Source of the DNA: DASXRU01 sp033856235
Lineage (GTDB): Bacteria; Acidobacteriota; Blastocatellia; Pyrinomonadales; Pyrinomonadaceae
DNA: 37,586 nucleotides
Assembly (NCBI GenBank): GCA_033856235.1
Contig: JAWVFI010000158.1
Coordinates: 1-37,586, forward strand
Direction of reading: 5' to 3'
The position numbers were made by a program, and so were the translations under genes. Shown here one piece after another: positions 16,554 to 24,643 of this stretch; within the stretch, counting starts at the first letter, position 1; each line of letters opens with the position of its first letter. The notes under the pieces are model-generated. The model searched no databases, was not told the DNA's origin, and was given only the letters and a program-made list of their open reading frames with translations.

Positions 16554-16716
16554 TTATTATTGATTAGTTCTTTATTTTTCTTCTCCCCCTCATCGTTACC
16601 TGAATAATTTGGCAGACTATTGGCACAGTCTCAAAATTCGAACAATTTTTGAGTCGTCGGTAGATCCCAAGAGCGGGGCCAATGCTTTGCAATTCCGACA
16701 AAGGGGAAAATCGAGC

Positions 16717-18420
16717 ATGCGTTTTATCGGTCTTTGCCTTTTGCTTATGGCAATGCGGCCACTTCCCGGCGCTGCCCAGCAAGGAAGTATTTCCTACGAT
16801 CTCTGGCTGGTCCGCTCGCGAACAATTACGGAAGATCTAATAAAGGATTCAATCGCCCTGACGCCATCGGAGCGCGCTCTTTTATGGGCCAGGTTGGCGC
16901 AGAGGTGGTGGCAAGACGATCCTGAGAAGGCTCGCGCCTGGATGCTGAAGCCGATCGAAATAGTTGAAGCGGTGCCGAACAAGGAAAACCCGGATGAACG
17001 AAGCGAGCGACTTACCACTGCGCGCTTGCTTCTGCAGATCGTCGCCCCTCTCGATCAAAAACTGAGCGCGCGGTTAGTTGCCGTCCTTACACAGGATGCC
17101 GAGCAGCAAGCGAAAGCGGAGCGCGCAGCCAACGCCGATGGATTGATCGAAGCCGCGGTTTCTTTAGTGGATACCGAACCGCAGCGTGCGGCCGAGCTGG
17201 GTGCATTAGCACTGCGGGTCGGTCATCCAACTTTGATCCAGTTATTAATCTTCAGGCTGCGTCCCAAGAATGCAAACCTGGCGGATGCCGTGTTCACTCA
17301 AACGCTTGCGGCCGCCCGGCAGACGTTTGATGCCGATTTACTAAATTCACTCTCGCATGTCGCCTTTCCTGAATCCCGGACGATAGGTGCGCCTTCGGAT
17401 ACGCGCGTGCCGGATTCGCTGAAGATCGAATTACTAAAGGCATACATAGCCTATGTGCAGGCTAATCAGATCAACCCCGAGACTCGCAGCTCCGTCTGCA
17501 TTACCGTGATCTCTCTCATCTCTCCAATCCTCTTTCAGTTTGATCGGCTTCTGCCCCAACAGGCGGCTGTCGCCCGGCAATCCGTAAACCAATGTCAGGC
17601 ACTCGGTCATCCGCTGGCCCAACAAATCATCGACGACGCTACGCGCGATCAGCCACTTAGGACAGTTGACGACCTGCTCAAGGCCGGGGACGACGCCCAG
17701 GATATGCAGGTGCGCACGGTTTACCAGTATCGTGCGGCTGCGCTGGCAAAGGAACAGAAAGATTTTGATCGGGCGCTCAAGATTCTCGACAGCATGAGTA
17801 CGGAGTCTCGTGAGTTCATGGGCGGGTCGTGGGAAGCTTATCGCTGGGACTGGGCCACTCTTTCGGCGCTTCTTCACTACAAGAGCGGGGACCTCTACGG
17901 AATGCGCCTTATCATGAACGCCGTGCCCGCCGACTTGCAGCCCTACGCCAAGCTGGCATTTGTCAATCGACTGCCTGCCAACCGGGACAAAGACACTGAT
18001 CCAACGCTGGAATTCCTGAGCGATGTGCTAACGGGTTTACGCCGTTCTTCCGTTTCGGATGCTGAGAAATCCGTCGGGTATTTTGGCTTGCTGCCGTTGA
18101 CAGTCAAATACCAGCCCAGTGAGGCGACTGCCGTTCTTAAGGAAGCGGTTGCGGCGCTCAATCGCGCCGGACAAGCGAAAGATAAAAACACCGGTAATAA
18201 TCAGGACAGCAGTTTATCCGGATCGGAGTTCTCGAAAATTTTCCCTGCGTCACTGCTTGAAATGGATGAGTACGTGGTTAAAGAAGCCGTCGCCGCAATC
18301 ACCGCGCCTGATATACGCGTTCACGTTCGGCTGGAATTGCTAAACGTCTGTCTGGACCGACTTAGAAGTGCGAGACAAGCGACTCCAAACAAGGGACGAT
18401 CGACGCCAAAAGGAGAATGA
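16717..18420 (+). CDS. Secreted alpha-helical protein of unknown function
   Basis: A 567-residue protein with a clear signal peptide (MRFIGLCLLLMAMRPLPGAA) and a mature part that is predominantly helical. It is rich in Leu/Ala/Arg with repeat-like units (LTPSERALLWARLAQRWWQD, then DPEKARAW; later AAALAKEQKDFDRALKILDS), resembling HEAT/TPR-type solenoids. I do not recognise a named family. An open frame extends to 16609, but ATG 16717, preceded by AAGGGG at 16701-16706 and starting a signal peptide, is preferred. It stands alone, flanked by debris of kinase/TPR genes on both sides. Confidence 0.75.
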   Translation: MRFIGLCLLLMAMRPLPGAAQQGSISYDLWLVRSRTITEDLIKDSIALTPSERALLWARLAQRWWQDDPEKARAWMLKPIEIVEAVPNKENPDERSERLTTARLLLQIVAPLDQKLSARLVAVLTQDAEQQAKAERAANADGLIEAAVSLVDTEPQRAAELGALALRVGHPTLIQLLIFRLRPKNANLADAVFTQTLAAARQTFDADLLNSLSHVAFPESRTIGAPSDTRVPDSLKIELLKAYIAYVQANQINPETRSSVCITVISLISPILFQFDRLLPQQAAVARQSVNQCQALGHPLAQQIIDDATRDQPLRTVDDLLKAGDDAQDMQVRTVYQYRAAALAKEQKDFDRALKILDSMSTESREFMGGSWEAYRWDWATLSALLHYKSGDLYGMRLIMNAVPADLQPYAKLAFVNRLPANRDKDTDPTLEFLSDVLTGLRRSSVSDAEKSVGYFGLLPLTVKYQPSEATAVLKEAVAALNRAGQAKDKNTGNNQDSSLSGSEFSKIFPASLLEMDEYVVKEAVAAITAPDIRVHVRLELLNVCLDRLRSARQATPNKGRSTPKGE

Positions 18421-18662
18421 GACACGCTCAATGCGTTACTTCCAAAACAATCCCACTCCCTGATCACGTCCCCTTAGGTTTTACCTGGTTTGATAAGACA
18501 TTTCTCTCGGTTACGCCCGGTGGCTTTCGTCTTACCCGTTCGTTACGGTCCGACCATTAGCACTGAGTTGATATTCCCGTTGCCGTCATCTTCGGTGTTC
18601 GGATTGTCAGGATCCGTTATGCCAATCATCGAGCGCCTCGCAGGTTGGGACTGAAACCCGGC
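18421..18662. other. Intergenic stretch without a supported gene
   Basis: Between the helical protein and the kinase-tail fragment nothing is clearly coding. A minus-strand reading around 18543-18640 (GITDPDNPNTEDDGNGNINS) has the look of a protein tail but no recognisable family or start. Confidence 0.4.
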
Positions 18663-18740
18663 GCCCCACTCTGGAAAAACACTGACCCGGACATCCCTAT
18701 TCTGCAAGAGGCGAGACGGGAATACGAGAAGCTGAAATGA
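18663..18740 (+). pseudogene. Short C-terminal remnant of a kinase/TPR protein
   Basis: The frame reads LWKNTDPDIPILQEARREYE then KLK and a stop at 18738-18740. This is the conserved tail (LW...DPDIPIL..A..EY.KL) of acidobacterial serine/threonine kinases and related TPR proteins. Nothing upstream in this frame continues the TPR repeats. It is a second, independent fragment of the same kind as the one at 16012-16385. Confidence 0.55.
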
Positions 18741-18773
18741 CGCAGGTTCGGAAAGGAGTCTCCGCACCCGAAA

Positions 18774-20990
18774 CTATTTCAGAATTTCAAAATCGATCCA
18801 TTGTGTGGCCGTGCGGTATTTACCGCTCGCCAGCCGGTCAATTATGTTTACCTGCAAAACGTATTCACCGGGGGCCATCGCGTTTCCCAGTTGGAACGCG
18901 CCTTCGCCTCTGAGTCTTTTCATGTCCACCTGGTCAGTCATATCAAAGGGCGTTTCCTTGCCGTTGTACGTCAAGACACCGTCACGAAATAACCGGAGTT
19001 GCGTGAACAACTCGGGCCGCGATGTCGCCTTGTCTACGTGGGCGTTGTAGACGAAAAAGCCATAACCCAACTTTTGCCCGGGGCGAAACTCGCGCAAGGC
19101 TGCGCTGGAGGCCGGATCGCTTTCGGGTATTTGCTGTCCTTCGGTCGAGCCGGCGACGGCCGCGCTTCCAATGTTTACGTTCTGCACTTCTGCCGGCTCG
19201 ATTTTGGTCAGCAAGATACCGGAAACGTTCAGGCGATTCTTCTTGAGGTCGGGCACTTCAATGAATTGGCTGACAGATCCGACGCGGGAGGAATCTTCAT
19301 CACGCAGCGCAGTGCGCAGTTGATAGGCACCCGGCTTCTTCACCGGCACCGTAACGAAATAAACAAACCCACGCTTAAGGATACGTTCATATTCCGCACC
19401 CCGCACACGCATTACGTGTTTGTGGCTAAGTTGATCGACCACCACTCCGTTGTCGCCAAAAGTTACCGCCAGGATGTCGAAGGTTGCCCGGTGCCATCCA
19501 TCCGGCTCATCGGTAAAAGTCAGATCAGCCGCGTTGATGTGAAGCAGCGAACGCATGATCGTTCCGTGCTTGGCGTCATTGGCAAAGAGTGTGGTCAGGC
19601 GCAGTCGCACACCAGCCGAGCCGAAGGGCGATGACAGCGCTCCAATCAGTTGTTGGGCCGGCGTGAGGGCTGCCGGACGCGCTTCAGCATCCGGCACGCC
19701 GGTGAAGCCATTGCGCATGCGCACGTTGAATTTTCCCGGGCGCAAAACCTTCAGACTCAAGCGGTGAAACTGGCGGCGGCCGCGGCTATCGAAAGTAGAT
19801 TCATCAGGGCCGTAACCAATCAGGTAGTAGCCCCGCTGGTCTTCCAGGACGCGTTTCACACCGTGGCTTAGATCGTTGTCGTTGCGAATCGCAATGCCGC
19901 CAGTCTTTTGTGCCAGATAATTCAACCCATTCTGGGATTCAAAAAAGTCAGCGCGGCGATCGCTGGTCTCGTCCGAAATCCCTCCGTCGGAGATATTCTT
20001 AAAATTCGGCACGCAAAGGCATTCCAGTCCGCTCGCATGCATCGTGTAGATGACCACTGAAGCCCGGTTGGCCTGTTCGATCAGACCGTCCAGTGCGTCC
20101 ATAACGCGATTGTTGGATCGGGCGGGTTCCGAACGGTCGTTCTGCCCATCCGTATTTGCGCGGCTGAAAAGACTGATGCCGTCAGAGATCAACAGGATGG
20201 ACTTTCGCCCGGGCAGCTCTTTTAGTCCCTTCACCACGTACTGCACGGCGCCAAGCGTGCCCACCGACAGGACGTCATCGCGGAACTGGTCAAGATCTTC
20301 ATGAAATTCACCGGTTGGATCGGCCTTCGTCAGCGCCGCCTCACCCAATGGGTTTTTCGCCTGCATCGGAGCAAAAGCTCCGGCCCGCCCGCTGGGATAC
20401 CATTTCACGCGTTCGATGGCGGCGGCGAGTTGCCGTTTATCGGAAGTGAATTGCTGCAGCGCTCCCATTCCCCCGGCCGTGCGGATAATGGCGACCAGAT
20501 CGCCTGGTTGCATTTGTTCGTCGACAAACTTTTGGAGAGCGCGTCGCGCCTTATAAGTGCTTTCAAAAGACAGGCCGAGATCGTCGACCACGAGGGCAAT
20601 CGTGCGCCGCACCTGGTCCGGTCTTAGCCGGAGGGTGGGCACGGGCACATTGGCGAGGTTCGCTTCGCCCGCTCGAGTTACCGAGGCAGGCGGAATCGCC
20701 GGCGCCAGGTAAAACGAAAAGTTGGTAATCGCTTGTGGCTTTCCATCTTCGAAGATTTGCAGTTCTTCGGGTCTCAGGTCGGTGACTAAGTTGCCGTTCT
20801 TGTCAGTCACAATTGCATCGACCTGCACCAGGTTGGTGGTAATGCGAACTACCTCATCCTCCTGACCCGGAGGTTCTGGGGGTTTCTGACTGGCGGGCGG
20901 GCCTTGCGGGGGCGTCGTTGGTTGTTGACCCAACACCGTAAAGAGCGGCAGCCAGGCGATAAGTAGAAAAAGGCTAATTTGATACTTCAT
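18774..20990 (-). CDS. Secreted VWFA-related acidobacterial protein
   Basis: A 738-residue protein with a signal peptide (MKYQISLFLLIAWLPLFTVLG), a proline-rich linker, and a von Willebrand factor A domain of the acidobacterial VWFA-related type (TIGR03436-like). Family marks are VVRITTNLVQVDAIVTDKNG, LVTDLRPEELQIFEDGKPQ and RRTIALVVDDLGLSFES. The metal-adhesion motif is altered: DDLGLS stands where DxSxS is expected. The later part (FRPGQKLGYGFFVYNAHVD) is a beta-rich C-terminal domain. It is likely exported and involved in protein or surface interactions; substrate unknown. The start is ATG at 20988-20990; an upstream extension to 21152 covers intergenic repeat-like sequence and would remove the signal peptide from the N-terminus. 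Confidence 0.88.
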   Translation of the reverse strand: MKYQISLFLLIAWLPLFTVLGQQPTTPPQGPPASQKPPEPPGQEDEVVRITTNLVQVDAIVTDKNGNLVTDLRPEELQIFEDGKPQAITNFSFYLAPAIPPASVTRAGEANLANVPVPTLRLRPDQVRRTIALVVDDLGLSFESTYKARRALQKFVDEQMQPGDLVAIIRTAGGMGALQQFTSDKRQLAAAIERVKWYPSGRAGAFAPMQAKNPLGEAALTKADPTGEFHEDLDQFRDDVLSVGTLGAVQYVVKGLKELPGRKSILLISDGISLFSRANTDGQNDRSEPARSNNRVMDALDGLIEQANRASVVIYTMHASGLECLCVPNFKNISDGGISDETSDRRADFFESQNGLNYLAQKTGGIAIRNDNDLSHGVKRVLEDQRGYYLIGYGPDESTFDSRGRRQFHRLSLKVLRPGKFNVRMRNGFTGVPDAEARPAALTPAQQLIGALSSPFGSAGVRLRLTTLFANDAKHGTIMRSLLHINAADLTFTDEPDGWHRATFDILAVTFGDNGVVVDQLSHKHVMRVRGAEYERILKRGFVYFVTVPVKKPGAYQLRTALRDEDSSRVGSVSQFIEVPDLKKNRLNVSGILLTKIEPAEVQNVNIGSAAVAGSTEGQQIPESDPASSAALREFRPGQKLGYGFFVYNAHVDKATSRPELFTQLRLFRDGVLTYNGKETPFDMTDQVDMKRLRGEGAFQLGNAMAPGEYVLQVNIIDRLASGKYRTATQWIDFEILK

Positions 20991-21082
20991 CGGTGCGTGA
21001 ATTGTAAACGGAAAATACTTAATCGTGAATAACTTTGCACAACAAGCTCCAATTTCGGTGTTGTTTCGTGTGCTTAGTGAGA

Positions 21083-21127
21083 TTCGTGAATCGTGGGACT
21101 CCGATTCGTCAGCACACGATTCACGAA
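21083..21127. repeat. 13-bp inverted repeat
   Basis: TTCGTGAATCGTG at 21083-21095 and CACGATTCACGAA at 21115-21127 are perfect reverse complements with a 19-bp spacer. It lies about 93 bp upstream of the VWFA start (minus strand), where it could act as a hairpin in the leader or a protein site. Confidence 0.6.
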
Positions 21128-21346
21128 GCGCCACGAATTCCAACAAGAACACACGAACTAACGCATGACTGCATGTTTGCGAGCCTTTGGGGCAAAGCCA
21201 TCGTGAACAGGAAAGAGGAGTGCGGAACGACGGAGCCGCATTTTCCGGAGACGGACCCTGAGTGTTCGCTGATGAGTTATTCGCTCATTTCAGTCAGGTG
21301 GTTTATGGGCGAGCCTGATGCTTAACCTTCAACGGTTTCCTCGGAT

Positions 21347-21408
21347 GAACCGTTAAAACGGTTCGCGGGCTTGTATTACCATTTAGATCACCGCACTGAA
21401 GTGCGGTG
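21347..21408. repeat. Two palindromic repeat units
   Basis: GAACCGTT-AA-AACGGTTC at 21347-21364 and CACCGCAC-TGAA-GTGCGGTG at 21389-21408 are perfect hairpins. They sit 35-95 bp downstream of the JmjC-like gene (minus strand). The second has the same TGAA/TTCA loop style as hairpins at 25862-26004. Confidence 0.65.
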
Positions 21409-21442
21409 CTAATGAGAATTTCAAACCGACCCAACGTGCACT

Positions 21443-22516
21443 TCACGTTTGCAAGACAGTCTCCACGAACTCGGCAAACATTGGGTTCTTGATTAGCTTC
21501 GCCTTGGATCCGTGGTCTTTGCTGTTCTTCCATCTCTCCACTGCCTGTCTGGTCTCGATGAATCCCCACTGCGCTTTCATCCTTTGTTGGTTTTGGCGGA
21601 GTTCGCGCAGTTTTCGCAGGACGGCCTTGTGTATTTTCCCCAGCAAGTCTTTGGGAACAATGTCGTGCGTGTCCTGAATCAGCCAGCGCTCCAAAGATCT
21701 AAGGTAACTCGGCAACGCGACATGAAAACTGCCTAGCCCGATGTAGTGTTCAAGCGTGATCACTTTGTGCGCCAGGCTGCCCGGCAGGAAAAGGGTTTGA
21801 TCTGGTTCGACCGTGAACCATCTGGAACTTGGCAGCGAGAGAAACGTCTGCAGGTCAAAGGCAGCCTGATCGAAAACCTCGTCGCGATCCACGTCCTGAA
21901 ATCCGGCGGCCTTGCCCTCTATCCGATCCCACGCTAACCAAAGCTTCCTGCCGACAAAACAATGGTTCGTGCCATCGCAGTCATCGGCATGGTTGTCAGT
22001 CAGGTTCCCGGCGCTGCTGATTACCAAAGTCATCATCTCGATCAACTGCACGAACTCGGAGGCGAATTCCGGATCGTTACAAAGAATATTGAAATCACTG
22101 AGGTTGGAGGTATCGACGACTTTATCAAACCTGGTGTTGCGAAAATGCAGATCGGTGACACTGAGGATGGCGCGGCCACCCTGCCAACGTCTGATTACCT
22201 CTGGAACTCGCATCCGGCACCGTCTGCTCGACGGCCCCGTCTGCACTCGTGCTTTTCGTGACTTGGGAAGGCCCTTCCGAATACCTTCAATCAGGGCCCG
22301 GCGCAGGTCCTCTGACGGGGCTTTCATGACGGGCACTCCGAGATTTGAGAACAGGCTGACTTGTCCCCGGCCCATGCGCTCAAACATCTGGGAACGGGAA
22401 TACGGAATGGGTTTGACGATCTTTTTTCTTAGGTTAGGCAGATCCCGTTCGCGTAATCGCAGGGTCGGGTCGATGGCTTCCGCCTCTGCCCACAATTTAA
22501 TCATCGTTGAAGACAT
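21443..22516 (-). CDS. JmjC-like Fe(II)/2-oxoglutarate-dependent oxygenase
   Basis: A 357-residue protein without signal peptide or membrane segments. The central part looks like a JmjC double-stranded beta-helix: facial triad His176-x-Asp178 in NHADDCDG and His250 in LFLPGSLAHKVITLEHYIGL. Lys191 in GRKLWLAWDR is a candidate 2-oxoglutarate ligand, placed 15 residues after the first His as in JmjC enzymes. TLFLPGSLAHKV resembles the 'GETLFIPSGWxHxV' strand of KDM2/PHF8-like hydroxylases. The N-terminal 110 residues and C-terminal helical region (HKAVLRKLRELRQNQQRMKA) are not recognised. The start ATG at 22514-22516 has a good ribosome site (GGAGGG about 5 nt upstream on the minus strand). It stands alone; likely a protein or RNA hydroxylase, target unknown. 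Confidence 0.7.
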   Translation of the reverse strand: MSSTMIKLWAEAEAIDPTLRLRERDLPNLRKKIVKPIPYSRSQMFERMGRGQVSLFSNLGVPVMKAPSEDLRRALIEGIRKGLPKSRKARVQTGPSSRRCRMRVPEVIRRWQGGRAILSVTDLHFRNTRFDKVVDTSNLSDFNILCNDPEFASEFVQLIEMMTLVISSAGNLTDNHADDCDGTNHCFVGRKLWLAWDRIEGKAAGFQDVDRDEVFDQAAFDLQTFLSLPSSRWFTVEPDQTLFLPGSLAHKVITLEHYIGLGSFHVALPSYLRSLERWLIQDTHDIVPKDLLGKIHKAVLRKLRELRQNQQRMKAQWGFIETRQAVERWKNSKDHGSKAKLIKNPMFAEFVETVLQT

Positions 22517-23091
22517 TTAGCCCTCCGATCTTTATGGCCCAGTCTCAGGCTGGTGAAGACCACTCCTCAGTAAGCCAGACAGTTTAGGAACCGACTGCCG
22601 GCATCGCGGAGTGTTTGTCAGGAGAAGCGGCTGGATTTGCGAGTGTGCGAGGAAGCAGGCTCGTGAGAATTCAGCCATTCAAGTTCGAGGACAAAATATG
22701 ACTTTTCATCGAAGCAGTCAATATTTTCCCCGTTGGGAAGGGTAGGGAAGGCCGGACATCATGAGTTGTCCAAGCGGCATCGGTAACGAATAAATGTAGC
22801 TTCATTTGAAGTTGGGTGAGCGTTTTGGTCCCCCTCCCAGTTGGGAGGGGGTCGGGGAGGGCTTAGCCGGCTAGTTCTATTACACAAAACGCGCAGCCTC
22901 GATGGCCGCGCGCCCATCTTGATCCAGCAATCTCAATTAGGCGGCCAAGAGCGTTATGAAGTTTCCAGAAATGGATGCCGCTAACGAAAGAGAGCAGCGC
23001 GCGGCCATCGAGGCCGCGCGTTCGGTGCATTGTGACTCGACGGCCTCAAGCCCTCCCCTTGCTCCCCTCCCAGTGGGAGGGGGATCAGAAC
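22517..23091. other. Intergenic region with fold-back repeats
   Basis: There is no credible gene in this stretch. The left 300 bp are unremarkable; the right 260 bp are a fold-back structure (listed separately) directly abutting the insertion sequence. Confidence 0.55.
22830..23083. repeat. Composite fold-back repeat
   Basis: Perfect hairpin CCCCCTCCCA-GT-TGGGAGGGGG at 22830-22851. The segment 22891-22913 is the reverse complement, with one mismatch in 23, of 22997-23019 (GCGCGGCC..ATCGAGGC type). A third hairpin, CCCCTCCC-AGT-GGGAGGGG-like, lies at 23064-23083. The order hairpin - arm - arm - hairpin is mirror-symmetric, so the whole block folds back on itself. Confidence 0.65.
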
Positions 23092-24391
23092 GGTACAAAC
23101 CGGTAACATCGTTTACAGAATAAACCGGGCACATGGTTTACAGTCCGTCGGCAAGGAGGGGAGAGCCGATGCCGTGGAAGGAAACCAGTGCCATGGACCA
23201 AAGGATTCAATTGATGGCTGATTGGTTGAGCGGAGATTACCGCAAAAGCGAGCTGTGCGGAATCTATGGGATTAGCCGACCGACAGCCGATAAGTGGATA
23301 AGACGTTATGAGCAGCGTGGACTGCAGGGACTTGGGGAACAAGCACGTGCGCCGCACCGTCATCCCAATCGGACCGCGGATGAACTGCGAGCGCTGATTG
23401 TGCAGACGAAGCTGCGGCGCCAGAAGTGGGGCCCGAAAAAGGTGCTGGACTGGTTGCGCCATGAGCGGCCGGAACTCAAGTGGCCGGCGGATTCTACGGC
23501 CGGGGAAATCCTGAAACGAGCGGGTTTGGTTCAGGCCCGCAAGCGGCGGCGCCGCGTGGCTCCGTATAGCGAACCCTTTGGAGAGTGTGGCGCCCCCAAT
23601 CAGAGTTGGAGTGCAGACTTTAAGGGTGACTTTCTGCTGGGCAACGGCCGCCGCTGTTATCCGCTGACCATCAGCGATAATTTCTCTCGCTATCTGCTTT
23701 TGTGCCGCGCGCTGGAGCGACCGCGGTATGAGCAAGTGCAACCTTGGTTTGAGTGGATCTTTCGGCAATCCGGACTGCCGGAAGTGATCCGCACCGATAA
23801 TGGGGCGCCTTTCGCCTCGCTGGCACTGGGCGGCATTAGCCAGCTCTCGAAGTGGTGGATTAAGCTGGGGATTAAGCCGGAGCGGATCCAGCCGGGAAAA
23901 CCGGCCCAAAACGGCCGCCATGAGCGAATGCATCGAACCTTGAAGCAAGCAGTGGCGGCGCAAAACGATCTCCCTGAGCAGCAACGTCACTATGATCCTT
24001 TTCTGGAGGAATATAACTGGGAGCGCTCCCATGAGGCGCTGGGAAGAAAAACGCCGGGGAGTGTCCATTCCAGTTCTCCGCGCTCCTATCCGGCCAAACT
24101 TCCGGAGGTGCAATACGAGTCGGGAGTCACGGTCAGGCAGGTGCGTCACAAGGGCGAGATCAAGTGGCGCGGCCAGCTGCTCTACCTCTCGGAAGTCCTG
24201 GCTAAAGAGCCCGTGGGACTGAAACCCATCGCCGAGGGGAGGTGGGAAGTGCGTTACAGTTTTCATCTACTCGGGATACTCGATGAAAGAAACAAAACCA
24301 TCACCCCAGCGACACGCTGGCATGGAGCTAAGTGCGCAAAAGTGTAAACCATGTCCCCGGTCTAAAACGTAAACGATGTCCGGCTTGCACA
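23092..24391 (+). mobile_element. IS481-family insertion sequence
   Basis: About 1.3 kb, one transposase gene and two related ends. Left end 23092-23142 and right end 24341-24391 (reverse complement) match over about 48 bp with a 2-bp indel. Each contains two direct copies of an ACATSGTTTAC motif (left: 23106-23116 and 23131-23141; right mirrored), probably transposase binding sites. No clear target duplication is visible; ACAAAC near both borders could be one but is ambiguous. The copy looks intact. The outer limits are uncertain by a few bases. Confidence 0.8.
23169..24347 (+). CDS. IS481-family DDE transposase
   Basis: A 392-residue transposase beginning MPWKETSAMDQRIQLMADWL, a common IS481-type start. 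It has an N-terminal HTH (KSELCGIYGISRPTADKWIR), a second helical region, and an integrase-core (rve) domain. The catalytic triad is visible: Asp150 in WSADFKGDF, Asp210 in RTDNGAPF and Glu252 in NGRHERMHRTL. The C-terminal region is basic. ATG 23169 is preceded by a strong GGAGGGGAGA. An in-frame ATG at 23133 lies inside the left terminal repeat and is less likely. The stop codon lies inside the right terminal repeat. No frameshift or internal stop is seen, so it may still be active. Confidence 0.92.
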   Translation: MPWKETSAMDQRIQLMADWLSGDYRKSELCGIYGISRPTADKWIRRYEQRGLQGLGEQARAPHRHPNRTADELRALIVQTKLRRQKWGPKKVLDWLRHERPELKWPADSTAGEILKRAGLVQARKRRRRVAPYSEPFGECGAPNQSWSADFKGDFLLGNGRRCYPLTISDNFSRYLLLCRALERPRYEQVQPWFEWIFRQSGLPEVIRTDNGAPFASLALGGISQLSKWWIKLGIKPERIQPGKPAQNGRHERMHRTLKQAVAAQNDLPEQQRHYDPFLEEYNWERSHEALGRKTPGSVHSSSPRSYPAKLPEVQYESGVTVRQVRHKGEIKWRGQLLYLSEVLAKEPVGLKPIAEGRWEVRYSFHLLGILDERNKTITPATRWHGAKCAKV

Positions 24392-24437
24392 AACTACCCG
24401 CGGACTCTAAATTAAGACACCACCGAGGAGCGATTCG

Positions 24438-24466
24438 TTGACATTTCAGAACACCGCTCATATGAT
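24438..24466 (+). promoter_or_regulatory. Sigma-70-like promoter upstream of the S1/P1 nuclease gene
   Basis: TTGACA at 24438-24443, 17-bp spacer, TATGAT at 24461-24466. This gives a consensus -35 and a 5-of-6 -10 box. It implies a leader of roughly 170 nt before the ATG at 24644. It lies just outside the right end of the insertion sequence. Confidence 0.6.
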
Positions 24467-24643
24467 TCGGCCTCCAGGACTTCACATTTAATCGGTTCAT
24501 TTGAATAGCGTCGGCGAGAAGAAAAGAATGTTCTTCCTTAATAGCCGACCCAACCAATCTGAGTCTCCCTGAGGCGTGAGGACTCCAATCCATGCGCGCC
24601 TTGGAGTGAGAATGTACCCAGGAAGAATTGTGGAGGAACGACT

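Larger units (their letters stand above)
20991..21442. other. Intergenic region with palindromic repeats
   Basis: No gene is visible between the VWFA gene and the JmjC-like gene, which both read on the minus strand. The stretch holds several palindromes, listed separately at 21083-21127 and 21347-21408. Confidence 0.6.

Noticed and set aside
16357..16554. Minus-strand open frame starting MVGAWGFKPQTPP
   Set aside because: This is the typical false protein read antisense through a tRNA 3' end; it supports the tRNA remnant instead.
21912..22520. Plus-strand open frame of 202 codons opposite the JmjC-like gene
   Set aside because: The minus-strand reading has HxD/His motifs, a good ribosome site and better composition; the plus frame is a shadow.
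23085..24266. Long minus-strand open frame (393 codons) opposite the transposase
   Set aside because: It is exactly antisense to the IS481 transposase, has no recognisable domain and Arg/Pro/Leu-rich shadow composition.
24391..24400. Target-site duplication ACAAAC at the IS borders
   Set aside because: The left copy would overlap the terminal repeat and the match is too short to be convincing.
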